Of a stretch of 64,000 nt of DNA, positions 15,730-23,848 are shown piece by piece. The DNA is from DATBVX01 sp963695985 (GTDB lineage: Bacteria; Pseudomonadota; Gammaproteobacteria; Steroidobacterales; Steroidobacteraceae): NCBI GenBank assembly GCA_963695985.1, contig CAVOIC010000015.1, forward strand, positions 1 through 64,000, given 5' to 3'. The notes beneath the pieces were generated by a model. The model searched no databases. It had not been told where the DNA came from and saw only the letters and a program-made list of their open reading frames with translations. A program made the translations under genes and the position numbers. How positions within the stretch are numbered: position 1 is the first letter of the stretch; each line of letters opens with the position of its first letter.

Positions 15730-18152
15730 GTCGCGCCCTACGCCTGCGCGAGCCGCTCGGCGAACGCGCCATTTCCGCCGCCGATCTGCCGCTTGCCCTG
15801 GGAGGCGAGGGCGCCGGCATCAGCGTGCCCGGGGTACCCGCGGGCGTCACCGCAGCCTACATCGGTCTCGATGAGCAGACGCCATACATCGAAGCGGTGC
15901 CCGACTCCGCTGTGATCGTGATTCTGAATGGCCGCCCGCTGCACGAGCGCACGCCGCTGTTACATGGCGACGTGATCCGCATCGGTGACGCGCAGGTGCT
16001 GTGCGCGGTAAGCGGCCCGGCCGTGAGCCTCGAAGTCATTCATCACGAAGGCAACCCGACACAGCCGCCGATCGTCGATCCCGCCGAGCAGGAAAGCGAG
16101 CTCGAGCTCGCTCCTGACTCGCAGGCGATCCAGCGGGTCGCATTCAAGCCCGTGCTGGCGCCGAAGCAGCAAGTGCGCCGACGTGCCCAGCCGCAGCGAC
16201 TGGCCCTGACGGCGGGACTCACGGTGCTCGGCCTCGTGCTGTGGTACCTGATCACCGCGAAGCCGGTGCAGGTGATCGTCGACCCGCGCGACTCGAGTCT
16301 CGATTTTCGCGGCACGGCGCTCGACTTTCGCGCCGGCGATCGCGTGCTCCTGAGGCCCGGCAACTATGTCCTGGTTGCCTCGCATGCGGGCTACGAAACC
16401 GCACAGCTGCCCGTCAGTATCGTCGGCAAGCAGGGCGAGCAGATTCGGGTGACGCTCGTGAAACTGCCCGGCCAGATTCATGTTGACACCAACGGCGTCG
16501 CCGCCGCGCTCAGCATCGATGGCAAGGACATCGGCCCGGTGCCGGGGAATTATCCGGTGGCCGCCGGCAAGCACGACTTTCGCATCACCGCTCCGCGCTA
16601 TCAGCCCTCGGCTTCGACGGTGGAAGTAAAGGGAGAAGGCGCGAAGCAGAACGTGAGCGTCAAGCTCAGGCCCGCGTTCAGCCCGGTGACGATCGAATCC
16701 GAGCCCGCGGGCGCACGGGTGGCACTGGACGGCCAGGACCTCGGCGTGACGCCGCTGACCACGCAGATCGATGAGGGCAACTACACGCTGAGCCTGGCCG
16801 CGCCAGGGTTTCGGAGCTGGGAGAGCTCGATCCAGGTCAAGGCGGACACGCCGCAGAAGATCGGGCCCGTGAAGCTCGGTCTGCCTGACGGCGTGCTGGT
16901 GGTGCGCTCCGCGCCGTCGCAGGCTGACGTGGCCGTGGCCGGACGTTACCGTGGGCGCACCCCGCTCGAGTTGAGCCTGCCGCCGGGCATCGGCTACGAG
17001 ATCGCCGTCAACCATTCGGGCTACGAGCCCTCACGGCGCGCGGTGGTGGTCAAGGCGGGCGAGCGTGCCGGCCTCGACCTGACTTTGAAGCCGATCCTGG
17101 GCGAGGTCACGGTACGCGGTGATCCGCCGGACGCACAGCTCTTCGTCGAAGGACAACCGCGCGGCTCGGCCAACCAGACGCTCTCGCTGCCCTCCACGGA
17201 GCTGTCGATCGAGATCCGCCGCGACGGCTACCAGAGTTTCGCCACCAAGGTCGTTCCGCAGCCCGGACTGGCGCGCGTGGTCGAGTACCGCCTGCTGACT
17301 CCCGAGCAGGTGCGCGCGGCGCGCATCCCGCCACTCATCCGCACCCACACGGGTGGACAGTTGCGCCGCATTCCGCCGGGCCGTTACGTGATGGGGAGCT
17401 CGCGTCGCGAGCCGGGGCGCCGCACGAACGAAGTCGAACACGAAGTCGTGCTGCAGCGGACCTACTACCTCGGCGTGTACGAAGTGACCAATGCCGAGTA
17501 CCGCCAGTTTCAGCCGGACCACCTGTCCGGCGTGGTCCGCGATCGCTCCCTCGATCAGGACGATCATCCTGTCGTCAACATCAGCTGGTCCGATGCCGCG
17601 GCGTTCTGCAATTGGCTCAGTAGCCAGGATGGACTGCCGGCGGCTTACACTCAGCAGGGTGACAACTATGTGCTGGTGACCCCGGTCACCACCGGTTACC
17701 GGCTGCCGACCGAGGCGGAGTGGGAATGGGCGGCGCGCTACGAAGGGGGCCAGGCGAGCCGGCGGTATTCGTGGGGCTCCTCGCTTCCGGTTCCGACGAA
17801 TTCAGGGAACTTTGCCGACAAGAGAAGCCTCGCAGTGAACGACACCGCCGTGGCGGATTATGAGGACGGCTTCGTGACGACTGCCCCGGTCGGCCGCTTC
17901 CCGCCGAATCCGCTCGGCCTGTATGACATCGGCGGAAACGTGACCGAATGGGTCCAGGATTTCTACACTGTGTATCCGGAGCTGACGCCGGTCAGTACCG
18001 ACCCGCTGGGGCCGGAGAGCGGTACGCAGCATGTGGTGCGCGGCTCGAGCTGGCGCAGCGCCAACGTCGCAGAATTGCGCCTCGCCTGGCGCGAGCATGC
18101 GGACGGCAAGGCGCAGCACATCGGATTTCGAATTGCGAGGTACGCTGAATGA
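15726..18152 (+). CDS. FHA-like / TM / PEGA-repeat / SUMF1 (FGE-sulfatase-like) protein
   Basis: 808 residues from a TTG start overlapping the previous stop. Domains: degenerate FHA-like region (about 20-105, with ILNGRPL and LLHGDVIRIGDAQVL); one TM helix (about 160-180); several PEGA-type surface repeats (about 180-545); and a C-terminal SUMF1/formylglycine-generating-enzyme fold (about 560-805). The last shows PPGRYVMGSS, HPVVNISWSDAAAFCNWL, YRLPTEAEWEWAAR, YDIGGNVTEWVQDFY and VVRGSSW. The cysteines used by true FGE after RGGSW are absent (RGSSWRSAN), so formylglycine formation is unlikely; most bacterial relatives are binding or other enzymes. Topology suggests a cytoplasmic FHA and an extracytoplasmic SUMF1 domain. 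Confidence 0.88.
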   Translation: MSRALRLREPLGERAISAADLPLALGGEGAGISVPGVPAGVTAAYIGLDEQTPYIEAVPDSAVIVILNGRPLHERTPLLHGDVIRIGDAQVLCAVSGPAVSLEVIHHEGNPTQPPIVDPAEQESELELAPDSQAIQRVAFKPVLAPKQQVRRRAQPQRLALTAGLTVLGLVLWYLITAKPVQVIVDPRDSSLDFRGTALDFRAGDRVLLRPGNYVLVASHAGYETAQLPVSIVGKQGEQIRVTLVKLPGQIHVDTNGVAAALSIDGKDIGPVPGNYPVAAGKHDFRITAPRYQPSASTVEVKGEGAKQNVSVKLRPAFSPVTIESEPAGARVALDGQDLGVTPLTTQIDEGNYTLSLAAPGFRSWESSIQVKADTPQKIGPVKLGLPDGVLVVRSAPSQADVAVAGRYRGRTPLELSLPPGIGYEIAVNHSGYEPSRRAVVVKAGERAGLDLTLKPILGEVTVRGDPPDAQLFVEGQPRGSANQTLSLPSTELSIEIRRDGYQSFATKVVPQPGLARVVEYRLLTPEQVRAARIPPLIRTHTGGQLRRIPPGRYVMGSSRREPGRRTNEVEHEVVLQRTYYLGVYEVTNAEYRQFQPDHLSGVVRDRSLDQDDHPVVNISWSDAAAFCNWLSSQDGLPAAYTQQGDNYVLVTPVTTGYRLPTEAEWEWAARYEGGQASRRYSWGSSLPVPTNSGNFADKRSLAVNDTAVADYEDGFVTTAPVGRFPPNPLGLYDIGGNVTEWVQDFYTVYPELTPVSTDPLGPESGTQHVVRGSSWRSANVAELRLAWREHADGKAQHIGFRIARYAE

Positions 18153-18556
18153 ACACTATTTCCTGCAGAGCGGGCGCAGTACCGAGGGCGAGCCCGCGGT
18201 TGACGGCGCTCGTGACCTTTGCGCTGTTGGCGCTCGCGCCCGTCGGCATACTGATGTCGCAGGAGTCACCCAAACCCGCACCGCCCGCACCGACGCAGCC
18301 GGCGGCCAAGAAGACGGAGACGCCGGCGGCGAAACCGGCCGCACAAGCCGGCACGCCGGCAGGGTCCGCAGCGGGCAAGACAACACCGGCCCCGGCGGCG
18401 AAGACCACGCCGGCTGAAGCGGCCAAGCCCGCGGGCACAGCTGCGGAGCCGGAGAGCGACGCCGGTGCGGTCGACGAATCGCAGGCTCCGAAACGTTTCA
18501 TCCCCTCTCAGAAATCATCGGCGGACAACAGTGCCACATTCCCAATCGACATCTGA
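18149..18556 (+). CDS. Ala/Pro/Lys-rich small envelope protein
   Basis: 135 residues, ATG overlapping the previous TGA by four bases (ATGA). A hydrophobic segment (about residues 17-36) acts as a signal anchor. The rest is a low-complexity Pro/Ala/Lys/Thr linker with repeated PAAKT/PAAKP units and an acidic end. No family is recognised. Composition resembles the flexible periplasmic linker of TonB-type proteins, but no C-terminal domain follows. Its 3' end overlaps the channel gene start. Confidence 0.65.
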   Translation: MNTISCRAGAVPRASPRLTALVTFALLALAPVGILMSQESPKPAPPAPTQPAAKKTETPAAKPAAQAGTPAGSAAGKTTPAPAAKTTPAEAAKPAGTAAEPESDAGAVDESQAPKRFIPSQKSSADNSATFPIDI

Positions 18557-19379
18557 AGCAGCGGCCGCACGCGGCGGCCATCATCGCAGCCAGCAGCAGA
18601 GCGAGTTCCTGTTCAGTACTTTCGCGCTGATCATCACCGCGATCCTGATACACGCGCTCTATGTGGTTCACATCCGTCCGCGCGGCGACAGCATCCTGGC
18701 GGAGCAGAACGCGCGCATGCGCGTCGAGCCCAGCTACGTGCCCGAGCGCTCGATCTACATCGTGGTGCACGAGTACGAGCCCGAGGTGTGCATCATCCTC
18801 ATGATCTGGTCGCTGATCCTGCTGGTGCATCGTGCGATCGACAATCGCGAGCAGCGCAAGCTCCTCGCCTCGGGGCTGCTGCACGTGCCGCCGGGCATGC
18901 GCATCCTGCCGAAGGACACGCGCGAATACGCGCGGCAGATGGAAGCGCTCGACCCCAAGGTACAGCAGCTGTTGCTGCCGCGCGCCATCGTCGCTTCGCT
19001 CGAGCGCTTTGGTTCGACTGCCAACATTCACGACGCCTCCGAGGCCGGGCAAACGGTGTGCGAATCGGAAGCCGAGCGCCTCGATTCGGAGCTCTCGATG
19101 GTGCGCTACACGGTCTGGGCCATCCCGGCCATCGGCTTCGTCGGCACGGTGCGCGGCATCGGCGCAGCGCTGCAACAGGCACACCAGGCGGTATCGGGAA
19201 ACATCAGCGGCGTGACCGAGGCGCTCGGCGTCACCTTCAACGCCACCTTCACGGCGCTGACCTCGAGCATCATCGTCATGTTCTTCCTGCACCAGCTGCA
19301 GCTCGCGCAGGAGCGCATGGTGCTCGACACCCAGACCTACCTGGATCAGCACCTGCTGCGGCACATGCGGGCGTCCTGA
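18531..19379 (+). CDS. MotA/TolQ/ExbB-type proton channel family protein
   Basis: 282 residues from GTG 18531 (an open frame runs upstream to 18465, entirely inside the preceding gene). Predicted helices lie near residues 26-48, 86-103, 196-218 and 228-252. The pair of C-terminal helices carries GFVGTVRGIGAAL and TEALGVTFNATFTALTSSIIVMFFL, which match the family signatures GLLGTVWGI and the polar pore helix of TolQ/ExbB/MotA. These proteins form pentameric proton channels around a single-TM partner (TolR/ExbD/MotB). No classical partner is encoded here. The two following VWA proteins have a suitable N-terminal helix with Asp and are the likely partners (inference). Confidence 0.82.
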   Translation: MPHSQSTSEAAAARGGHHRSQQQSEFLFSTFALIITAILIHALYVVHIRPRGDSILAEQNARMRVEPSYVPERSIYIVVHEYEPEVCIILMIWSLILLVHRAIDNREQRKLLASGLLHVPPGMRILPKDTREYARQMEALDPKVQQLLLPRAIVASLERFGSTANIHDASEAGQTVCESEAERLDSELSMVRYTVWAIPAIGFVGTVRGIGAALQQAHQAVSGNISGVTEALGVTFNATFTALTSSIIVMFFLHQLQLAQERMVLDTQTYLDQHLLRHMRAS

Positions 19380-19396
19380 GCACAGCGGGCACGAGC

Positions 19397-20770
19397 ATGA
19401 GCAACGGGGCCATGGAGATCAACGACGCCGGCATCCTGGTGGCCGTCGATGGTGTCGTGAGGCACTCGAGCCCTGGTTATGCACTGCTTGATCGCGAGCC
19501 GGTTCTGGTGGGCGAGGCGGCTCAGCGCGCGTCGCGCATCGATCCTTTGAACGTCAACAATCGTTTCTGGAACGAGCTCGATGAGCGCCCGCTCCTGGTG
19601 CGTGTCGCGGCGGGGCGCTCGCACGCCGATCTCGCGTTCCTGCATCTTGCACATGTCTGGGAAGGCCTGGCGGACCGACCGCAGTCGCTGCAGCTCGCAG
19701 TTCCCGCGACACTGCGCCCGGCGCAGCTCGCGTTGCTGCTCGGGATCGCGCGCGAGGTCCGCGTGCCGGTCGCGGGATTCATCGACACCGCGGTCGCGCT
19801 CGCCAGCGCCTGGCCCGACAGCGGACGCCTGCTGTGCGTCGACGTCCATCTGCACAACACGGTGGTGACCGCGGTGGCGGTCGGAGAGCGGGTGCGGCGC
19901 GAGCGTTCGGAGTTTGCGCGCAGCGCCGGGTGGCTCGACTTCATCGACACCTGGCTGCGCATGATCGGGCGCGAGTTCGTGGCCCGAACGCGCTTCGATC
20001 CATTGCATCGCGCCGCCACCGAGCAGCAGCTGTTCGACGCGCTGCCGGGCTGGCTCGAGCAGCTGCAGAGCAGCGATGGCGTCGACATCGAAGTGCCGTT
20101 TGAAGGCGAGGCACATGCGGCGCGGCTGACGCGCGAGCAGTTCGCCGCCGAGGCGGACGGGCTCTATACCGAACTGCTGATGCGTGTGCACCGACTGCGC
20201 ACGCCGGGGCACGCCACCACGATCGTGCTCGGCGATCGGGCGGCAGCTCTCCCCGGGCTCGCGCAGCGCTTCGCCGAGTTCAACGACTGCAGTGTGGTGC
20301 GCAGCGCGCCGGGCGCTGCAGTTGTGGCGGCCTGTGCTCTGGACAAGGCGGAGCAGGTCGAAGACACGGTGCAGCTGCGCTGTGCCGTCGCGCGCCTCGA
20401 CCCTGCCGTGGCCGCGCGCCTGCCGTGGCAGATCCTGCAGGATGCCCGTCCCGCCGATGTCGTCGCCGTGCCCTCGCACCTGCTCTATCGCGGCCAGGCG
20501 GTCGCTCTCGGGCCGGAGCCGCTGCGCATCGGACTTGCGCCACCGCGAGGGCCGGGCGCTTCACTCGCCGTGGTCGGCGCTTCGGCGGGCGTGTCACGGC
20601 TGCACTGCTCGGTGCTGCAACTCGCGAGCGGCGCCGTGGTGGTCGATCACAGCCGCTACGGCACCTGGCTCAACGACGAGCGCGTCTTCGGCCGTGCCAC
20701 GCTGCGCGCCGGCGATCGGCTGCGGCTCGGACGTCCCGGCGTGACCCTCGAGCTCATCACCTCGGAGTAA
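19397..20770 (+). CDS. Hsp70/actin-like ATPase-fold protein with C-terminal FHA domain
   Basis: 457 residues. The N-terminal part (about 10-370) has the spacing and phrases of a divergent Hsp70/actin-fold ATPase, for example VAVDGVV near the start, VGFID-like phosphate regions and LLCVDVHLHNTVVTAVAV, but lacks the canonical DLGTTNS motif, so the assignment is tentative. The C-terminal about 90 residues form an FHA domain with LRIGLAPP, SAGVSRLHCSVLQ, VVDHSRYGTWLNDERV and LRAGDRLRLGRPG, retaining the Ser, His and Asn positions used to bind phosphothreonine. It could read phosphorylation by a kinase in trans, since the operon's own kinase domain may be inactive. Confidence 0.7.
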   Translation: MSNGAMEINDAGILVAVDGVVRHSSPGYALLDREPVLVGEAAQRASRIDPLNVNNRFWNELDERPLLVRVAAGRSHADLAFLHLAHVWEGLADRPQSLQLAVPATLRPAQLALLLGIAREVRVPVAGFIDTAVALASAWPDSGRLLCVDVHLHNTVVTAVAVGERVRRERSEFARSAGWLDFIDTWLRMIGREFVARTRFDPLHRAATEQQLFDALPGWLEQLQSSDGVDIEVPFEGEAHAARLTREQFAAEADGLYTELLMRVHRLRTPGHATTIVLGDRAAALPGLAQRFAEFNDCSVVRSAPGAAVVAACALDKAEQVEDTVQLRCAVARLDPAVAARLPWQILQDARPADVVAVPSHLLYRGQAVALGPEPLRIGLAPPRGPGASLAVVGASAGVSRLHCSVLQLASGAVVVDHSRYGTWLNDERVFGRATLRAGDRLRLGRPGVTLELITSE

Positions 20771-20773
20771 GCG

Positions 20774-21874
20774 ATGCCGCGCGGCCGGCGCACCACCGAA
20801 GTGTTCACGATGTCCTTCCTCGACTGCATCTGCTGCGGTTTCGGGGCAGTAGTGCTGGTGTACGTGATCATCAGCGCGACTGCGGGCGTCACCCGCGTGC
20901 ATCAGGACGACGATCTCAAGGGCGAGGTCAACAAGCTCGAGGAGCAGGTGCTCGAGGGCTACAAGAACCTGGTCGTGCTGCGCAATACGATGCAGAAGAC
21001 GACCAGCCAGTCGAGCCAGGCCTCGGGACGCATCGCGCAGATACTCGCTGAGCTGGACAAGACCCGCGTGGAGCTCTCGCGCTACACCGGCGACACGATG
21101 TCGCAGCAGGAACACATCAATCAGCTCAAGTCGGACATCCGCTCGCTCGAGGAAGGCAACCGGCGCCTGGAAGCGGGGGCGAAAGAGAACGCCGCGTCCG
21201 GCCAGAGTGTGCGCGCCTTCAAAGGCACGGGCGATCGCCAGTACCTCACTGGCATCACCATCACCGGCAAGCACGTCCTCATCCTCATCGACATGTCGGC
21301 CAGCATGCTCGATGAGACGCTGGTTAACGTCCTGAGGATGCGCAACCTCCCCGACGTGCAGAAGATGCTGGCGCCCAAGTGGCAGCGCGCGGTCGCGACC
21401 GTGGACTGGCTGACGACGCAGATTCCGCCCGACAGCGAGTTCCAGGTGTACGCCTTCAACACTGAGGCGCACTCAGTGGTCGAGGGGGATGACGGTAAGT
21501 GGCTCCGGGCCGTCGACCCGCGTGCGCTCAACGCCGCTGTACAAAAGCTCAAGCACATGTTCCCCCATGACGGCACGAGCCTCATCAACGCCTTCAATGC
21601 GGCGAAGACGCTCGATCCGCTGCCGGACCAGATCGTGCTCGTGACAGATGGACTGCCGACGCAGGGCGCCACGCCGCCGGCGCTGCGCAAGGCGGTGGAG
21701 GTCGAACAGCGTGCCAAGCTCTTCGACCAGTCTCTGAGCGCGCTGCCGCCCAGAGTTCCCGTCAGCACCATACTGCTGCCGATGGAGGGCGATCTGCCGG
21801 CGCCGTCGCGGTTCTGGCGCCTGGCGCGTGAGACGGGCGGCGTCTTCATGGAGCCCTCGAAGGACTGGCCATGA
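20774..21874 (+). CDS. VWA-domain protein with ExbD-like N-terminal membrane anchor (paralogue 1)
   Basis: 366 residues. The N-terminus TTEVFTMSFLDCICCGFGA leads into one TM helix with an Asp (D17) at its start and two Cys, resembling the placement of the essential Asp of ExbD/TolR/MotB. A coiled coil (about 45-135) follows, then a von Willebrand A domain with the metal site DMSASM, Thr in DGTS and DG in VTDGLPT, so MIDAS is complete. The C-terminus ends ETGGVFMEPSKDWP. The gene sits three bases after the Hsp70-like/FHA gene, and its stop overlaps the ATG of paralogue 2. Confidence 0.83.
   Translation: MPRGRRTTEVFTMSFLDCICCGFGAVVLVYVIISATAGVTRVHQDDDLKGEVNKLEEQVLEGYKNLVVLRNTMQKTTSQSSQASGRIAQILAELDKTRVELSRYTGDTMSQQEHINQLKSDIRSLEEGNRRLEAGAKENAASGQSVRAFKGTGDRQYLTGITITGKHVLILIDMSASMLDETLVNVLRMRNLPDVQKMLAPKWQRAVATVDWLTTQIPPDSEFQVYAFNTEAHSVVEGDDGKWLRAVDPRALNAAVQKLKHMFPHDGTSLINAFNAAKTLDPLPDQIVLVTDGLPTQGATPPALRKAVEVEQRAKLFDQSLSALPPRVPVSTILLPMEGDLPAPSRFWRLARETGGVFMEPSKDWP
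20791..20844 (+). repeat. 54-bp direct repeat, copy 1 (second copy at 21888-21941)
   Basis: The segment encoding TTEVFxMSFLDCICCGFG matches 21888-21941 at 51 of 54 bases, while flanking coding DNA of the two VWA genes is diverged. The three mismatches are in two neighbouring codons. Confidence 0.85.
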
Positions 21875-22854
21875 GGCTCAAGCGCCACACCACCGAAGTG
21901 TTCAGCATGTCGTTCCTCGACTGCATCTGCTGCGGTTTCGGCGCGATGATCCTGATCCTGGTGCTGACCGAGACCGGCCAGCCGGTGGTGCTGGAGAGGG
22001 TCCGCACCGACATGCATGGGCAGGTGGCGAAGCTGCAGGCCGAGCTCTACGAGATCCGCGGCGAGACCGATGTGTTCAACCGCGAGCTCAGGGGGCGCAT
22101 CGAGCAACTCTCCGCCGAACGCAGCAAGCTCGCCCGGCTCCAGGGCGACCTCAGCACGGTGAAGGGCCAGTACAACACCAGCGAAAAGGAGGCGGAGCTG
22201 CAGAACGCCGAGGAAGGGCAGCTCGTGGCGGCTTACCAGAAGCTCACCTCCGAAATGGAACGCCTGCTCAAGGCCGGTTATCGGCGACCCAAGAACGCTG
22301 CCATCGGCGGCATCCCGGTGGACAGCGAATACGTCATCTTCGTGGTCGACACCTCGGGGAGCATGCAAGAGAATCACTGGGAGACGGCCCGCAAGATGAT
22401 GCAGGAAATCCTCGACATCTATCCCAAGGTCAAGGGCATACAGGTGATGGATGACGAGGGCGCCTACATGTTCGACGGCTACCGCGGGCAATGGATCGCC
22501 GATACTCCGGCGCGGCGCAAGGCGATCATGGATCGGTTCAAGACGTGGACCTCGTTCAGCAACTCGAGCCCAGTGGAAGGTCTGTTGGCGGCGATTCGCA
22601 CCTTCTGGTCGCCAGACAAGAAAGTGAGCATTTACTACTTCGGCGATGACTTTCCCGGCGAATCGATCCAGGCCGTGATCGATCAGGTTGATCGGGCGAA
22701 TCACGGCGAGACCGGCGAGCGCCGCGTGCGCATCCATGCGATCGGATTTCCGATGCCGCCGCGGGCGCCGCAATTCGGCAACGTGCGCTACTCGGCACTG
22801 ATGCGGGCGTTATGCGAGCGCAATGGCGGGACCTTCGTGGGGCTCACAGGCTGA
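21871..22854 (+). CDS. VWA-domain protein with ExbD-like N-terminal membrane anchor (paralogue 2)
   Basis: 327 residues, same plan as the preceding gene: TTEVFSMSFLDCICCGFGA anchor with D17, TM helix, coiled coil (about 45-130), then a VWA domain with DTSGSM metal site and the C-terminal phrase LCERNGGTFVGLTG. Outside the anchor the two paralogues are clearly diverged, while the anchor DNA is nearly identical. ATG overlaps the stop of paralogue 1, and its own stop overlaps the ATG of the following lipoprotein. A hetero-pair around the MotA/TolQ-like channel is an attractive possibility. Confidence 0.83.
   Translation: MRLKRHTTEVFSMSFLDCICCGFGAMILILVLTETGQPVVLERVRTDMHGQVAKLQAELYEIRGETDVFNRELRGRIEQLSAERSKLARLQGDLSTVKGQYNTSEKEAELQNAEEGQLVAAYQKLTSEMERLLKAGYRRPKNAAIGGIPVDSEYVIFVVDTSGSMQENHWETARKMMQEILDIYPKVKGIQVMDDEGAYMFDGYRGQWIADTPARRKAIMDRFKTWTSFSNSSPVEGLLAAIRTFWSPDKKVSIYYFGDDFPGESIQAVIDQVDRANHGETGERRVRIHAIGFPMPPRAPQFGNVRYSALMRALCERNGGTFVGLTG
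21888..21941 (+). repeat. 54-bp direct repeat, copy 2
   Basis: Partner of 20791-20844, at the equivalent position of the second VWA gene. Codon choice is also identical, which hints at gene conversion or a recent copy of the anchor. Confidence 0.85.
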
Positions 22855-23848
22855 TGCGAAGCAAAGGGGTTGCAACGCTGGGACGGCGCGCGTCGCTGCT
22901 GCTGCTCGCGAGTGGCTTTGCCGGCTGCGGCGGCGTGAACGTTGCGACCGAGTCGAGCGTGCCGGTGCCCCTCGTGGACCCGATGCCGCTCACCGTCGGC
23001 ATCTACTACAGCGAGGATTTCAGCAAGGCGGCGCATTCCGAGGAACGCTGGGGCACCGACTGGAAGATCGATCTGGGCCCCTACCACGTACACATGGCGG
23101 ACAAACTTTTTGCCTCGGAATTCCGCGAGACCGTACCGGTTGCGGACCTCAAGTCGCTGCCGGCGAATCCGCCGTACAAGGCCATCATCGAGCCGCGCAT
23201 CGAGCAGTATTCGTTCATCACGCCGCGCGACACTGGTGCAAAGTATTTTGCCGTCACCATCCGTTACCGCATCAATGTCTATGCACCGAGCGGCGAGCTG
23301 GCCGATTCACTCACCTTCACCGGTTACGGGAGCGATGCTTCCGGCAGCGGCATGACGAGCACCAAACCCATGGTGCAGGCGACCAAGGCCGCGATGCGCG
23401 ATGCCGCCGCGAAATTCCTGGTGCAGTTTCCCGAGCAGGACGTGGCGAAGAAGCTCCTCGCCGGAGCGCCACTGATCGAGGCGCAGCCGCAGGTCGCCGC
23501 CCAGGGGGGCGCCCCGGGAGCGGACAAACCGCCCGCCGACAACGCGCAGATCGAAACGGTACCGATTGTCGATCCTGGTGCGACGTCCGAGCCGCTTCCG
23601 CCCAGTGCAGGCATGCCGTCGCCATCGCCATCGCCATCGACGTCCACGCCAGCCAGCGGTGCACCCACGACAGAGCCGGCGCCACCGCCGCCGGGTGTTG
23701 ACACGCCCGCAATACCGCCGACAACGTCGTCGCCATCGCCATCCGCTCCGAACCGGCACGGGATCCTGGCCCGAAACCCGCAGAGAGCGGCTCGGCTCCC
23801 GCACCATCGGAGCCTGCGCCGCGCAAGGAATCTCAGCTGCGCACGTAG
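22854..23848 (+). CDS. Hypothetical lipoprotein, last gene of the operon (apparent frameshift near the 3' end)
   Basis: About 331 residues. ATG overlaps the VWA stop by one base. The signal peptide ends in lipobox FAGC (Cys about residue 24). The mature domain (about 30-210) contains TVGIYYSEDFSKA and resembles the secreted lipoprotein component of some transport systems, without clear family. The rest is a Pro/Ser/Thr-rich tail. In the starting frame the tail turns Arg-rich after about 23750; one base back it continues SEPARDPGPKPAESGS...ESQLRT to a TAG at 23846, matching the composition, so a single lost base is likely. The unshifted frame would end at 23897. It converges with the TPR/TonB gene. 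Confidence 0.7.

Noticed and set aside
21121..22773. 550-codon minus-strand open frame opposite the VWA genes
   Set aside because: The VWA metal-site motifs and start/stop overlaps support the plus-strand genes; the antisense product has no recognisable feature.
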